A stretch of DNA of 5,347 nucleotides from an uncultured Victivallaceae bacterium (GTDB lineage: Bacteria; Verrucomicrobiota; Lentisphaeria; Victivallales; Victivallaceae), in contig CAKUKT010000196.1 of NCBI GenBank assembly GCA_934663655.1, positions 1-5,347 of the forward strand, written 5' to 3'. Under the pieces are notes generated by a model. It made no database searches. It was given only the letters and a program-made list of their open reading frames with translations, and had not been told where the DNA came from. Positions 5,161-5,347 of this stretch are shown one piece after another. The position numbers were made by a program, and so were the translations under genes. The first letter of the stretch is position 1. Every line of letters starts with the position of its first letter.

Positions 5161-5347
5161 ATGATTGAGTTACGCGATCGGTTGGTCAAAGCTGCGCTTG
5201 CCGCATTGGTCGGCCTTTTCACGCTGCTGATCATCGGTTCGGGATATGCTGAACGCGGTGAGAACAGCGACGACTCCGCACTGGAGATCGCGGTCGGCTT
5301 CGGCATGGAGAGCGCCGCCGGTGATACCGCGGAGTGGGTGGATGCGG
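5161..5347 (+). CDS. Unidentified exported or membrane-anchored protein, N-terminal part, truncated by window end
   Basis: I do not recognise this protein. An ATG with a near-perfect Shine-Dalgarno opens a frame of 62 codons that runs off the window without a stop. Residues 1-10 carry basic residues R5, R7 and K10. Residues 11-26 are a hydrophobic stretch (AALAALVGLFTLLIIG). A G-Y-A at 28-30 could be a signal peptidase I site; there is no cysteine for a lipobox. The rest is acidic and polar (ERGENSDDS, later AGDTAEWVDA). Codon use is GC-rich like the neighbouring genes. It lies 62 nt after mraZ on the same strand, with no clear promoter or terminator between, so co-transcription is likely. 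It does not resemble RsmH, the usual neighbour. An FtsL-like bitopic protein is conceivable from the membrane segment and position, but the sequence after that segment does not look like a coiled coil. Confidence 0.75.
   Translation, partial: MIELRDRLVKAALAALVGLFTLLIIGSGYAERGENSDDSALEIAVGFGMESAAGDTAEWVDA

Overview
The window is a gene-dense stretch of bacterial chromosome. It is GC-rich in the genes and sharply AT-rich in one divergent control region (about 4433-4618). It carries six protein-coding genes, two of them cut by the window edges. No RNA gene, mobile element or CRISPR array was seen. The mix of a Prc/Tsp-type periplasmic protease, a ComEC DNA-uptake channel, a Gfo/Idh/MocA sugar oxidoreductase with its own GntR/FCD regulator, and MraZ fits a Gram-negative bacterium. 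The style (many GTG/TTG starts, GC-rich third positions, oxidoreductase plus GntR pair) resembles PVC-group bacteria such as Lentisphaerae/Victivallales. That placement is an inference, not something the sequence proves.

Layout: (1) 2-553 (+), the C-terminal third of a tail-specific protease (prc). (2) 550-2676 (+), comEC, overlapping prc by GTGA and so probably translationally coupled; its C-terminal metallo-beta-lactamase-like domain has lost the metal-binding motif. (3) 2673-3707 (-), a Gfo/Idh/MocA oxidoreductase whose stop codon overlaps the comEC stop tail-to-tail in the four bases TTAA. (4) 3737-4432 (-), a GntR-family FCD regulator lying 29 bp upstream of the oxidoreductase in the same leftward operon. 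(5) 4433-4618, an AT-rich divergent intergenic region with a strong leftward promoter for the gntR operon and, next to mraZ, a ladder of TGGA direct repeats at exact 10-bp spacing. (6) 4619-5098 (+), mraZ, best read from a TTG start. (7) 5161-5347 (+), the start of an unrecognised exported or membrane-anchored protein with an excellent Shine-Dalgarno.

How the parts work together: prc and comEC look co-transcribed. The gntR-oxidoreductase pair looks like a self-contained, probably autoregulated sugar or sugar-acid catabolic module. MraZ probably represses its own transcription through the TGGA ladder, whose spacing matches the known Escherichia coli MraZ operator (TGGGN repeats with 5-nt gaps) but with a TGGA core. 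Unlike the standard dcw cluster, the gene after mraZ is not rsmH.

The points most worth a second look are the MraZ repeat ladder covering both promoter and ribosome binding site, the degenerate hydrolase domain of ComEC, the non-dcw gene after mraZ, and the atypical recognition helix of the GntR protein.
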